64,000 bases of DNA from the NCBI GenBank assembly GCA_963965975.1, contig OZ014423.1, positions 2,666,001-2,730,000 on the forward strand, in the 5' to 3' direction. The first letter of the stretch is position 1. Each line of letters opens with the position of its first letter. The notes beneath the pieces were generated by a model. The model made no database searches. It was not told the origin of the DNA and was given only the letters and a program-made list of their open reading frames with translations. This DNA comes from Xestospongia bergquistia (taxonomy: Eukaryota; Porifera; Demospongiae; Haplosclerida; Petrosiidae). The translations under genes were made by a program, and so were the position numbers. Shown piece by piece: positions 13,701 through 26,600 of this stretch.

Positions 13701-16221
13701 TGCAGCACATCCTATGAGTGAAACTGCCCAAAAGAACATGACTGCCTTCCAAGAAGCATGGATTGACAAGCTAACTTTGCTAACTGATGCAGTAGATGCT
13801 GTCATTCCATTACAAGACTTCATTGCAGTAACAGGTTAGGTGTGTTCTTTTCTATATTTTATTAATCAAGATCTTTCCAGAGGCACATGTTCGTGAAGAT
13901 AGTCGCCACTTAATAGAAACACTGGAGATTGGAGATGTTGAAATGGCAACGAGTTGTGCCAAACTAATTCAAGGAAGATGCCAGCGGTTGATGCAGGTTG
14001 TTCTCTCAGATATTGGAGATCATCCTACTCGTTATTCTCATGAGCATGTTCATCAAATTGAACAGCAAATGAAAAAGCTAAGGGAGAAAAGTGAGTTGAT
14101 ATTGCTTGTTTCAATATGGATGCTATATGCATACTATATATGTTATATATATGGATGTTGTAATATTAATGATTTCCTCATGAGAATGATTCTTTCATTG
14201 TGATATAGCTCTTGTGGAATTTCAGGAAGCAATATCAAGCCTTTGTGAAAAACGAAAAACCCAGCACCTCTATGAATCAGAGTTGCGCAAGCTAGAAGAT
14301 CATCTTCAACTGGTAAGATATAATACAACAATTCTATTGTTGTGAACATAAATTATTATAATAGCTTTGTTATTAGTAGTATTTTGTGTCTTTTTCTCAG
14401 ATCAATGATAGTGTCAGGGACATAAGGAGGTGTGTGCTAAAGACTAGAGTGAGTTACTGTATAATAACAAGATATCTGTTATATGTATGTATTATATGCA
14501 GACTAAAGCAGAATTGGAAGCAGAGCCTGATGCTGATGATCTCATGTCTCCTGGTCTTTTAACAGGGTCATCATCCAATGTTTCCTTAGATACTGACCTA
14601 GATCCATTTTTGAAAAATCAATGTAACTTTAATGATAATGATGCAGTAATAAGTACACCAATTGATGAACTGACATTGTCTGAAATAAGTCTTTTTTTTT
14701 TCTCTTGTAGCAACCAAGTTCCCAAGTCCTATTTTAAAACGACATGGTGGTCTTTCACCTCATCCATTGGAGATTCAAGTGGAGGAGGTTGAACTGACAA
14801 GTGAACAATATGCAATGATGGTTTCATACTCATCACCTGGGAGCATACAATTATTGGAAGACATAATGGAAGAAGATGAAGACGAGGAAGACACAGATAA
14901 AGAGGACGAAAAAGAAAAGACACAAGAAGACCAAAAAGAGGAGTTCAAAGGAGATGATGGTATTTATATGACTAATACTTTACAAAGGAGGCTTATAAAA
15001 CGTACTCCAAGTACTGCTATTATTAACGAGAGTGAAACAGCACAGGTACATCTTCATTTTGTTATAAATAAATTTAATGCTATGTAAAGGCATTGATGGC
15101 CCAATTACCTGCTCATGAACAAGCCAAGATTGCTGAAGTACAGAAAAAACTGAATGTTGAAAAGAAGAAGTAAGAGAAAAATGTATTTTCAACTTTAATG
15201 TAATTTTTAGGTTAGAATCAGAGGTCAACCAATGGGATGATAGTAGCAATGATATTGTTCTGTTAGCCAAAGAAATGTGTTGGATGATGATGGATATGTC
15301 TGATTTTACAAGGTTTGTTTTTTAACTAATTATAGCAAATCAATGTCTTGATTTATTACACAGGGGAGTAGGGCCATTGAAAACTACTATGGATGTAATC
15401 AATACAGCTAAGGTCAGTGTCATCAAATCAATATGGTGATATACTTATACATAGGACATTGCAAGAGCTGGTGAATATCTGAATAGATTAGCAAAACAAG
15501 TGGCTGACCAGGTATTGTGCATCTACTATAAATGAAGTAATATCAACTCAACTTCTTGTAGTGCCCTGATGTGAGTTGCCGAAAAGATCTCTTAGCTTAT
15601 CTGGAACGTGTTAAGTTATGTTGTCATCAGCTGAGAATTACTAGTTCTGTCAAAGCTGATCTAGGGACTTCTATCAGAGAGAAGGTAAGGTGATACTATT
15701 ATGATAATATACTCTAGTCTTTATTATTAGGTTGAGACTGCTAATAATTTGATTATTGCTGCAAAAAACTTAATGAATGCTGTTGTATTGTTAGTCAAAA
15801 CATGTTATGTGGCATCTGTTTCAGTAAGGAAATAATTCTATTATTTAAAATACAAAATGTTTTTTCTTTAAGATTGAAAGACGAGGAGGATCAAAACCAG
15901 TAAGTACAAATAATTGGTTTTAAAAAGTATTGAACCAAAATATTCTTTGTTGATGATACTAGAAACTTTCTTTTGATACTATCACAATATCAGGGACATC
16001 TGCATTTGTACACTATATTGTATTTTCTCTTGTAGGTACAGTTCTTACAGTGGAAACTAACAGCTCCTAAAAAGAAACTCCTTTACAGCCAAGAAGCTTT
16101 AGACAGGCTTCAGGATGACATGTTTAGGGAAAATCCAAAACATTCCCTGCGATCTCCTATTAAAGAGCTTGGAGACTTTCGAGGAAGAAATTTACCATCT
16201 CCTGATCATGGCGAAAACTAA
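10715..16221 (+). CDS. CTNNA: Alpha-catenin
   Basis: Cytoplasmic adaptor linking the cadherin/beta-catenin complex to F-actin at adherens junctions. I read 23 exons, first 10715-10822 and last 16036-16221 (TAA), all phase-consistent, giving 1,126 residues against about 900 in vertebrates. The N-terminal beta-catenin-binding/dimerisation region shows IEVRTRSVEETLTPLIKQ and KATENFINVAEQ. The middle vinculin-homology region includes RRAMIDHVSDTLVDP. The C-terminal actin-binding domain is well conserved: EQAKIAEVQKKL, FTRGVGPLKTT, DLLAYLERVKLCCHQL, AAKNLMNAVVLLVKT and QWKLTAPKKKLL. These forms distinguish alpha-catenin from vinculin and catulin. The extra length comes mainly from Glu/Gln/Pro-rich inserts in exons 5 (11997-12335), 7 (12969-13215) and 15 (14711-15045). 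Introns near the 3' end are only 41-50 nt. AATAAA at 16335-16340 is a plausible poly(A) signal. Confidence 0.95.
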
Positions 16222-16366
16222 TATTTCTACAAGCATGTAACCATTCTCACTTATAATTATTGAATATATTGTCTTGTCATTCAAAACAAACTGTCACTTC
16301 TAAAATTATGTTGTGCATTTAATGTCATTATGCTAATAAAATAACATTAAAGATAGTACAGTCAAA

Positions 16367-19300
16367 TCACACAAATTTAGATATTTTTCTTGCTGGCTTC
16401 ACTTGATTCCCTAATTTTATTTTTGATTCTGTAGATGGGAACTAAACAAAAAAAGATTTGTCATATTAGTGCTATAATTAATATACATTACATTGTCAGA
16501 TTATGGCTTCTATCTAAACATACCTCAGGTGTATCAATATAATCTAAAGGTGCAGAGATCTGGCTTTTTCTGATTGGCTTCTTTTTCTTACTAGTTGTAG
16601 CAGATATCACACGAGTGGGTGGAGCTACATAATAAATAATATAGCAGTATTTGATGTGCAGTTGCTACCTTCACTTTTTGGTTTGGATTTAAGAAATTTT
16701 GTGAATTTCTTTATTGGAGTTTTGTTTTCATCATTTTCAGTATCAGTGTCCTCACAAGTAGTTGTCTTCTTTCTGGTCCTATAATACAAAAGAAATTGTT
16801 TATTAAAAAAGTGAGAAATAATGTTGGAGTCTAGATACATATAGTGACCACAAATTCAACATTATAAACAAGTCATTCTAAAAAATGTCATGACATTGTT
16901 ATATAGATTACAATGATTACCTCAAGTTGTAACGACGTCCAGTATCAATCAATGCGCACTGTAAAACAAATGTAATGAGTTGTGTGTACTCACAATTGTA
17001 ATCTATGATACCTCTGTATCTTCATCAGTCTCAAAGTGTTTAATTTCTTTCTTGGTTTTTTGACTTCTTCCTTTTATCTTAGGCGGTTTCTTTCTCTTGG
17101 CATCAGTAAGAGGATTGTAATGAACTTTACGTTTTGGGACATCAAATTCATCCATGGAGTCATCTAAAAGTTGGGAGCTTCGTTCCAAGAGAGGAAGACG
17201 TCGTGCAGTGTCATCCAAGAGTCCACTAGAAGGAGAGCTCTCACTTGTTTCTTTCTTTTTCTAGAGCAATAAATAGTGTAACATATTTCAGATAGTGATT
17301 ACAATAACTGACCATTAATGTCGCAGTATCCTCTTTAAGTATGCTCTCAGAATCACTGATGTGTACAGAGTCATAAATTGGTTCCTGTAAGACATCATAT
17401 TATAATACAATATAGATTAACTACCTCAGGAGGATGATCATAAATGTGCTCTGATTCAACTGATGATGGACTAGAGAAAAGTACAGACAGTTACTAATAA
17501 ATTGATATGATATGACATTATATTAAACATATAAAACATATACAATTCTCACCTTTCTTTTGACAATTGAATTCGCTGTTCAGTAAGCAACTTTTGAAGT
17601 TCCTCTACTTCCCTAGACTTCACACTCTCAGACACTTGTGTTACTCTAGACTTTTCTTTCTCATCGTCCAGTTCTTTCCTCACTTGAATTAACATGTGCT
17701 CCCTTTCTTGTAACAAATCTTCAAGATTTCTAAGTTTAGACTCTGATTGATTCTTTAGCTCACAAAACTTCTGTCTATGCTCAGTTATCTCCAAATTCTT
17801 ATCTCTGATTATTACTTCAAACTCTTGACTGCATTTCAACTTTTCCTCTTGCATGGCTTGTATCTGTGTCTCCAAGTGTTGGCATTTTGTATTAGATTCA
17901 AGCAAAGTGATTTCATCTTCAGATCTGCCAACAAAGTAATCTCAACCATTCCTTAAAAGAATGAATACCTTAACTTCTTCTCATTTCTATACTGAGTGCA
18001 CCACTTTTCAACTTCAACCTTGAGTTTGGTGAATTCTTCTTCCTTTGAATTCCTCTCATTTTCAATTTCAGATTGTAAGACGACAAATTTCTCCTTAAGA
18101 TCAAGGTTGCTCTGATCATTCTGATACTCTAATTGAGCAATTTCTCTTTTCAAGCCAGCTATTTCATTTTGTAATTCTTCTTTTTCACAAACAAAATTGT
18201 CGTATTCTTCTCTACTTTGTCTCTGAGCAGCATTTCTTTCTGCCGTCAACATATCCACCTCAGCAGTGAGATATTTCTAAAGAGAAGTACAAGATGAACT
18301 ATTGATCTCAAGTCATATATGCAATCATAAAGCAATTCTGATTTCCAAATGTATTTAATTACATAAAATGATGCAGATACATACCTCAGTCTCTTCCCAT
18401 TTCTCCTTTTGTTTCTTCAATGATTTAATTACTTCCTCTTTTTCTTGTAGAATATCAGATGATTGTTGAGAGGTCATATCATCTTGCTGAGAATGAAAAA
18501 TTACACAAGTTAAAATAAACAGGACAATAATTCAATGCACCAAATGTAAATATTTCAACAGAATTGGTAGCTAAAGTCAGTGCTACAAATCAGCATCATC
18601 ATTTACTAATAGAAACACAAACATGAAAATAGTCTAAATTCTGATAGCAAGTTCATACACAACAATCTGTATACAGAGTTATTATCTGCTCTGTAGTTTT
18701 CTATGTTTTCTTGACACTAAAGGTTCTATTTTAACAATATGCATACCAATAGCACGAAGAGGACTTTTGTCCTCTATGTAAGTGCTTTGCTAGGGCAACG
18801 TACAACTATAACAACACTCATTAATACAGAGGCAGATTAACAAACAAATTATAACAGTTACATTATGTTAACTTACTTGATCTTGTACCATCCTCCACAC
18901 TTGAGGAATTTCTTTGTTACAAAAAGTGATGTCAGTTTGTGATTCCTTTTCAGATGATTTACTAAAGTGTCGATTGGTGGCTTCATATTCTATTAACTGT
19001 AAAAGAAGTTCTTCCTTCTCTTTTTCGTGTTCATCTTCCTTGGCTCTTAGAAGGGCACAATTTTCTCTTTCTACTTCATTCTTCCCTTGTGCTAACTTCT
19101 CAGATGCTATCTTCAACTTCTTATTGTCTTCCACAATATCTGCCAGTTCTAGTTGAGTTTCACTGAGTATTCCACGAGTGATCTCTAGGTCATGACATGT
19201 ACCACGAAGTTCAGACTCTTTTGCATCAAGCAACAAGTGCAAGTTGGTGATTTCTCTCTCCTTTTCTTCCTGCAAGCTAGAAAGAGATCTCTCGCTCTTC

Positions 19301-22300
19301 TCAAGAAGACTTAAATGCATTTCAAGCTCCTTCTTAGAATCAGCTAATTCTGCTTCTAGTTCTAATCTCTTTTTATTGTCATCCTTACATGTTTCATTGG
19401 TCTCTATTCTGGTATGCAGAGTTTCTTGTGTAGCAGCAAGTTCTTCCTGAACTGATAAGAGTTCAAATGTGAGGGATTTCTTCTCTGTTGTCACTGTTTC
19501 CAATTCTTTATTCAAATCTGAAAGTTTACTGTTCAAATTTTTGACATCTTGAGCTTTTTTTGATAGTTCCTCTTTTAAGGAGTTGGTCTCTTTCAGTTGA
19601 AGCTCATTATCTCTCTTAGTTTTCTCAACTTCCTTCTGGTACTTGATAGTAAGAGAATTGATTTGTTCGTGTAGCTTTACCAACTTGGTTTCATAAATTG
19701 ATGTGACATCTTTTAGTTCAGTCACAGCTACATAATACAACAATAATAATTAACAATGAGCTTAAATTGTAGTTTACAAGTCCTTTAAATCAATTAAGAT
19801 ATGAATGAACCTTTATTTCTTTCCATCTCAAGTTCTTCACTTAATTCTTGCACCTTCTCTTTAAGTTGGAAATTCTGTGTCTTTAACTGTTTCAATTCTG
19901 AATTGTCTTCTTCATCAATATCTGAGTCAGCACGAACACGCTTTCTATACAATACAAACAAGGATGTACTATAAGTAACACGATAACTACAATATAACCA
20001 ATTTTTGCTTAACTAAGAAGAGGATTTTGTACCTTAATTATACATTTAACTACATGTATAAATATTTAGTTGTGTAATTACAGTATCATACTACTAATTA
20101 CCTTGCAGTAAATTGCTTTTTAATGGTCTTTCTTGCTACATTGAGCCTCATCTCAAATTCCTCTTTCATTATAGTTTCATGTTCTTCCATTTCACGACTA
20201 CAACAATAAAAACAAAGATATATAACATTATATGATCAAATTAAGAGTACCTCAGTATATCAGGTAAAATTTTAAATCCTAACATATGTTGTAAAAACAA
20301 ATTCAAAATAAGATTATAACTGAAAAAATTGTCCTATAATTTTATTTCAAAATGAAACACTGACTGAAGCTCTATAAAGATTGAAGAATTGACAGCAGTG
20401 TTTGTAGAGGACCCATAGAAAAGTAAAAGTAAGCGAATCAACAAGAAGTTTCTAGTATGATCAGTCACATCCACCATTGTGGTAATGAAATTCATTAGTT
20501 GCTATACATGTCAGCGGTTGAAATAATTTCATTCATTGCTTTCAATTGTCACATACAACAATAGAATAAAACAATGCAAAGGGATGCACAAGTATAAATA
20601 ACACATCATCCACAACGATTACAAGGACTGCCTGGCATGCAAAGTGTGCAAGCAACTATAAATGTTGAAAATTAACAGGATATTACAGGATATGCTTACG
20701 TGTATTTCTCTTCAATCTCCACAATTTGCTGATTATACTCCTGTGAGACTTGTTGTCTGACAATGTATTCCTTTTCCCAAAGTTGAAGTTTAAGTTGAGC
20801 TAGTTCTTGTTTAGATTGTTGTTTAATCACTTCTATTTGCTCCAGATAATCCTATAAAAATTTAACCAATGAATCATTGAATGTAAGGGACATGTAAGGA
20901 GCAAAGTGCATTTTTGTGTAATTATTATCACTTCATTACATTAGAACATTCTAATGTAATATGTTACATCATCACAACACAAGTCCTATTACCTGACAAG
21001 ATTGACACACTCTCTGCTCACGGCTACTTTCTGTAGTTAGCGATTGAGGTCTTGTTGGCAAAGGAGGCATTGATGAAGTTGGGGGAGGAGCAGGACTATC
21101 TTGTCTCATTGGTGACATTTCAGGCAGTGTTGCCAACAAAGGAGGAAGATGGTGTTGAGCAACTGGGACAATCTATATGTATATAATGAAATGTAGTGTC
21201 AAGTGTAACTAATCTCAATGAGTTAACTAACTTTACTAGTTAATGCAGAGAATTTTAACACATGGTAAGTTTCATCAAAGACTGAGGCAACATCACTAAC
21301 ATTTACAAACATCACAATACGACCTTCTCTAACTCCTTTCCCTTTACCAACAAAATAAGTCTGCAGCAATTGGGTTAATTTACTCTCTCGAAATGGAACA
21401 ATTTTCTGGTCACCTCTCCTAAAAATGAATAGTAAAAATGACAGAGTAGTGAGTATATTATGTATATATTATTAACTTCTTTCAATTCATACAATATGAG
21501 TTCAGATTAAACTATTCAAGTACCGTATAATCATACAATTTGGAAAATAATTATTGTTTCAAATTTATATAGTAGAAGGAAATCACTAACTTTGAAAAGT
21601 TTTGATTATGTCTCATAGCTTCAATGCATCTCCCCAGAGTGTGCAGAGAAGTGTTAATAGAACCAGCTTCTCGTATTCGATCTCCTTTGGCTCCAGTTTT
21701 CTTACTACGTTCGCTACCAGCCAAATCAACAATAGAAATACTAAATAATATAAAAGACAAACACTAAGATAAAGTACAACCAACTGCTGAACAGAAACTA
21801 AAAATATAATTAGGCAAAGATTAAAGAAAACTGAATTGTCAAACATTGATTACTGGGTGTGGTTTTATTACATTTCTTACCGATTCACTCTGGCAACTTT
21901 GGGTCGCCTTGTTCCCTTGACAACTCTGACTAATTTAATTGTAAAGATGGAATGACTACGGCTGCTGTGATAATTAAGGTGAGTGCCTGCAACATGACGA
22001 TGAGAAAGCCCAACTCGTAAAAGTTGAAGAGCTTCTTCTGTTGAGTTAACTTTGACTTCATGAAGTCCTGAGGTAAGGACAAAACAATGATACTGCTGTT
22101 CACTTACTATTATAATAAATACACTAAATTAACCTTTAATGTAAGGGTTTCCATTCCGATCATTAGCTAGCTTTAGAGAAGGTCGAACTTTAGACTGCAT
22201 GAAACTTTCAACTAAAAGATCGTAAATGAACTCATTATAGATCTCAGCATATGACACGAATATTGAGAAGTTGAGGTTTCCATTCTGAGTATCAACCGCA

Positions 22301-23559
22301 ATGGTATGATCTTCATGAACAAAGAGATCTCCCAAAGCACTAGCCCCTAAGCTGCAAGCTAAATGAAAGAATTACATAAAGTATGTCTACAAAATTACAA
22401 GCATGCTTTGCTAATATTGCCTTGAAAATCCTTAAAATTAATATGACCAAAATGAAATACCAAAACTTATTTACCTTCTTCTGTTATTTTGGATAGTGTA
22501 CTAATATCACTATTGTCACCAACAGAATCTGCACTAATATGAATAGACTGTAAAGTACTGGACAACACCTCTGTTTGTGGAAAGGGATGGGCCTAGAGTG
22601 AAGACAAGAACACTCCACAAATATAGTCATCAGTACAACATATAAAATTTTAAACATATTAACAAGTAATGTCAATGGAAACCAGCTCTATGGGGAGTTG
22701 AGCAAAAAAACTATCTATAGCCTCAGTATTATCAATCTCTGTGTATCTAAAATATTTCCTTAGATTGTGAGACATGCGTACCTGTTTCAGAAGATCCTGT
22801 TTGATTTCTTTCTCTCTCTCTTGTTCTGTGTCCTTTAAATATTCTGCCTCAGAATGAAACTTAGGTTTAATCTGAAAATCTTCAAATTGATTTTGACCCA
22901 CAGAATTAAATATAACATCCAATGTTCTTGGAAGGAGACCTGGATCTGTCGAAGTTCCTAGAGTAAAAATATAATGATATATCACCATTTTCCTACAAAA
23001 AAAATCTACAGTGTCATAGTTAAATTAATGAGAATGTTGTAAGCTTTGTAGTCTACATTGCACAGATTTATAAATATATATTATCAAATATAATACCTGT
23101 AACAGTGTAAGTTTTCCCTGAATTTGTCACACCATAAGCAAAAATAAGACAGTCTTGCCCATCAAAAAAATCCTCCAAAACTGGAACAACGTTTTCATCA
23201 AATATTTCTTTTTGAGAAGCAGTTTTCCCAAAAATATGGGAGAATATAAATTGTTCACTACCTTTAGAGGTACTCTTAGAAAGAGTCTTGTAGACACGAG
23301 ATGTAACAGGAGCAGTAGCAATCAACACCTTTTCAGTTGACTGTATAAGGCACGTTGTTTCTTTGCTTAAATCTTCAAGATCAGATTTAGGTCTTATTCG
23401 TAAACAGACTTCAACTGGTTGTTTACAAAGTGAGAGGAAAATGTCATCTTTTGATATTTCAGAGTTATCGAACAGTTTTTTACGAATGCTAGCAAAACTG
23501 TTGTCATTAGTATCTTCTTCATCTTTTAAGGTGTCTTCATAAGGACTTAGCTCAGACAT
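16367..23559 (-). CDS. KIF20: Kinesin-6 family motor, KIF20-like
   Basis: Microtubule motor of the KIF20A/KIF20B (MKLP2/MPP1) group, which acts in central spindle function and cytokinesis. I read 22 exons from 23097-23559 (start) to 16367-16441 (TGA), all in phase, giving 1,463 residues. The N-terminal motor domain has the P-loop [10 protein letters not shown] at about residues 143-152, with the kinesin-6 form VTNSGK; switch [12 protein letters not shown]; switch II DLAGSER; and [14 protein letters not shown] kinesin-6-type insertion lies between the P-loop region and switch I (22475-22957). A Pro-rich linker follows, then about 800 residues of coiled coil (16921-20851) and a basic Lys-rich tail (16367-17260), possibly carrying nuclear localisation signals. 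The length lies between vertebrate KIF20A (about 890) and KIF20B (about 1,800). The promoter is the 122-bp gap to haspin. Confidence 0.93.
20936..20960. repeat. 10-bp inverted repeat in a KIF20 intron
   Basis: The arms attacattag (20936-20945) and ctaatgtaat (20951-20960) are exact reverse complements flanking aacatt. It is AT-rich and may be chance. Confidence 0.5.
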
Positions 23560-23681
23560 TTTAAAGTGACAGAGAACGAAAAGCGCGCGAGTTTGCTCTG
23601 TTTAGTCACGTGATTCAGACCAACTTTTTAATTATTGTTAATAAAATTATTATTGATATGATTTATGATTTTGTGATAAAA
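23560..23681 (-). promoter_or_regulatory. 122-bp haspin-to-KIF20 gap containing the KIF20 promoter
   Basis: Both flanking genes are on the minus strand, so this gap must hold the haspin 3' end and the KIF20 5' end. It has a CpG-rich patch at 23582-23590 (gcgcgcg) and the E-box 10-mer CACGTGATTC at 23607-23616. That supports an independent KIF20 promoter over a read-through transcript. Confidence 0.55.
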
Positions 23682-26600
23682 CTACTTGCGTCTATGTCTT
23701 AACTTATGTTGATTGTCTCTTAGAGGGCTAGGTTGAGAGAAAAATTCCATAAAAATTTGTTTAGCTGACTCATACGATGGAAATACGTTTAAAAATGGTC
23801 TAAGAGCTGACTGAACTTGTCGTTTTGTGATACTCTTGACTCTACTCTTGATAGCTATCTTATTAACAATGTAATGCAGCCAGTATGCATTAGTTTTAGG
23901 AGCAAATTTGGACCAGTCATTACTAAAATCATGAGAGATCATTGACAGTTATAGTTATAATTATTAGTCTTACTTAGTACAATTCTGCATGTGCACATAT
24001 GTCTGATGTTGGATGTCACCATGACCCTTGAACAGCCAGGGCAAGTTGTTCAGATCATTATATGAGACACAGTTACCTACAATAAGCTATTATGTATGTA
24101 CATACATTATGGTAGAGCTTCAACCTTGTGACAATCTGGACAGGGTATAGTCAATAACTGTTACATGTACTCCCTCTGATGGAATGACATAGCGATGAGA
24201 ATCAATGACAAAGACCATATCATCCTCCTTTGTTCTTCTAACTAAAATATTACCACGATGCATATCACGATGTTCAAATTGTCGTCCCTAAAATATAGAG
24301 AAATCATTCACGTATATTAATGGTAGTAATGTCAACTAAAAATAAACTTATTCCAGATGAAAAAATCTACATGTGCTGACTATGGAAAAAATAGTATATA
24401 TGTCATTCTATGATTAATCTAGGTGTGGAACCAAGATGGCATTAATTTGAGAACCATAAACTTTACATAATGGTTATAATGTGTTGTGATTATATACATT
24501 CTTAAATGAATTATTATATTTTAGGTAATCTTCATAACATTTCTTATGAGTATTTGAAGTTTGTTCAAGTTCACATTTGTACATTACTTACTGATTCTCC
24601 TACAGCTAATGTTCCTGCAATTTGTGCAACTACACTTTTGGCTTCTCTAGCTGTGTGAAACTAGACAACAAGTCAATTTGTAATAAAGTAACTGGAATGT
24701 TCATCTCTTACTGTAAATGCTTCCAATGCTTGACCAGCATTCTCAAAGGCAAACACTGCATACAACTGATCATCTAAGAAGACATCTAAAAATATAGCAA
24801 AAATAAATGTCATATTAGCAATACAAAATTATATAATTATTTAAAAAATAAAATTAACTCACCAGGTCTGTCATTTTCACTTTCTTCTTTCTCATCCCAT
24901 AGGTCCCAAGCTTCTAACAAGAAATCTGGGTATGAGCCCGTACATATACCCATTCTGTATAAAAGTAACATAATTATAGTAGTGTAAAACAAATAGACTG
25001 ACTTATAAAGCTGAACAAAGTTACGAGTGTAGTGAGGAGCAGTCTAGACAAGAAATAGCAAAAATAGTTAAAGAGATAATGTTACAGCTTACTTCATCTT
25101 TACCCAAGTCACTTAGTTCTCTAAAGAGAGAAATTCAGGTATACTTTGAAAACATCAATATTATACTGACTTTGATATCACCATTTCAGGCAATATTTCA
25201 CCAAAAGTCTTTTGCTTCTCATCATTAATAAATTCTTTACCCTCAATAGGCATAATCTATGTAGAAAAACAAGATATTATTACTTAATAAACTGTCTAGT
25301 GTCTGTCTACACTATTCCAAAGAATTTGAAGACTTTCTAAGTATTCAATTTTTCAAGGTGTAGACTACACAAGTCTGCTATTAATTGTGTGGATTAATTT
25401 TGTGATTTTAGCATGTTTGGACACTTATTAATGACCTGGGTGTGGGTTAGAGAATTAAGTAAATCCAATTAACTAATAATTAATAATCTGAGTTGCTATA
25501 TTTAGTTTTAAGGTACTTTAATTATAAAGACAAACATATGAAAATGGAAACATAAGACATTTAGTCTACCAAAATACATAAGCAATAATTATGACAATTA
25601 TGACAATGATGATATTAGGAATTTATATTTCAATCAAAATTTTATTTATTTTTCTATACTTGAATTAGCAAGGGACAATAGGTACTCACTTTGACAGCTA
25701 GTCCTTCTCCTTCTGGTGTATAACAACTAAATACTTCTCCAAATACACCTTCACCAAGTTTCTTAAGAGTACGTTTCATACTATATAAATAAATAAATAA
25801 GAGCACAAGCTATATATGAAAAACTTACACAGGAGTAAAAAAATCTTCTATTTTAATAACATCCCTTTGTCCACTTATAGCAAGCACTTTATCTTTCAAA
25901 GTCATTGAGTGATACTGATCAGGTGACATATACTCCTGTGGATTCAACAGAAATTATAATGAGTAATGTCATACAAATGAACATATCAGTGTATTTACAG
26001 AGTTTGCAATGTCTAACAATGCCCCATTATAATGTTGATCAATTCATTTATGTAACAAAGAGATAATTGTTTAAGTTTGTTGAGCCTTAAACAGCAAACC
26101 AATAGTAAAATAAAGACTAAACAATAGTTCAATTGAGTGGGTGTTAAACCGTCAATAGTTTCTCTCTCCATATTTGGAAACAATTATTACCACCCATTAT
26201 CAAATTATTACTCAACACAATAGAAATAACTCTGTATTGGTACAACAAACCGAGAAGAGAACAATTGGTGTGCTCTGAATAATGGCATCATTGGTAAAAT
26301 TTTCATTCTATTGAACTGCATAAATGATGTAACGAAACTTACAATTAATGGACTTTGAATTATTGGACAACCTGCTCCTCCAGCAAAACTAAAGAAATAG
26401 ATATATAGTAATAATTCAACATATTATACTCATAGGATCTAGTATTGCATATACACTCCTGCTCACACAAAGCCTCCTGCAGGTTTCTTAAGTTTATCCA
26501 AATTTCCCTTAACATGCTTTGGCATTGTTTCCTTTCTTTCTTTATATTTGTCTTGCATAGACTGGAGTCCCAGCCTGTGATCAGCTAATACCAGTTTATT

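Noticed and set aside
18914-19450. Ser-rich plus-strand frames
   Set aside because: Antisense shadows of the KIF20 coiled-coil exon; poly-Ser comes from reversed Lys/Glu codons.
22659-22781. Extension of KIF20 exon 2 past its donor
   Set aside because: Open frame continues for 40 codons but the donor at 22781 restores the motor-domain alignment and phase with the next exon.
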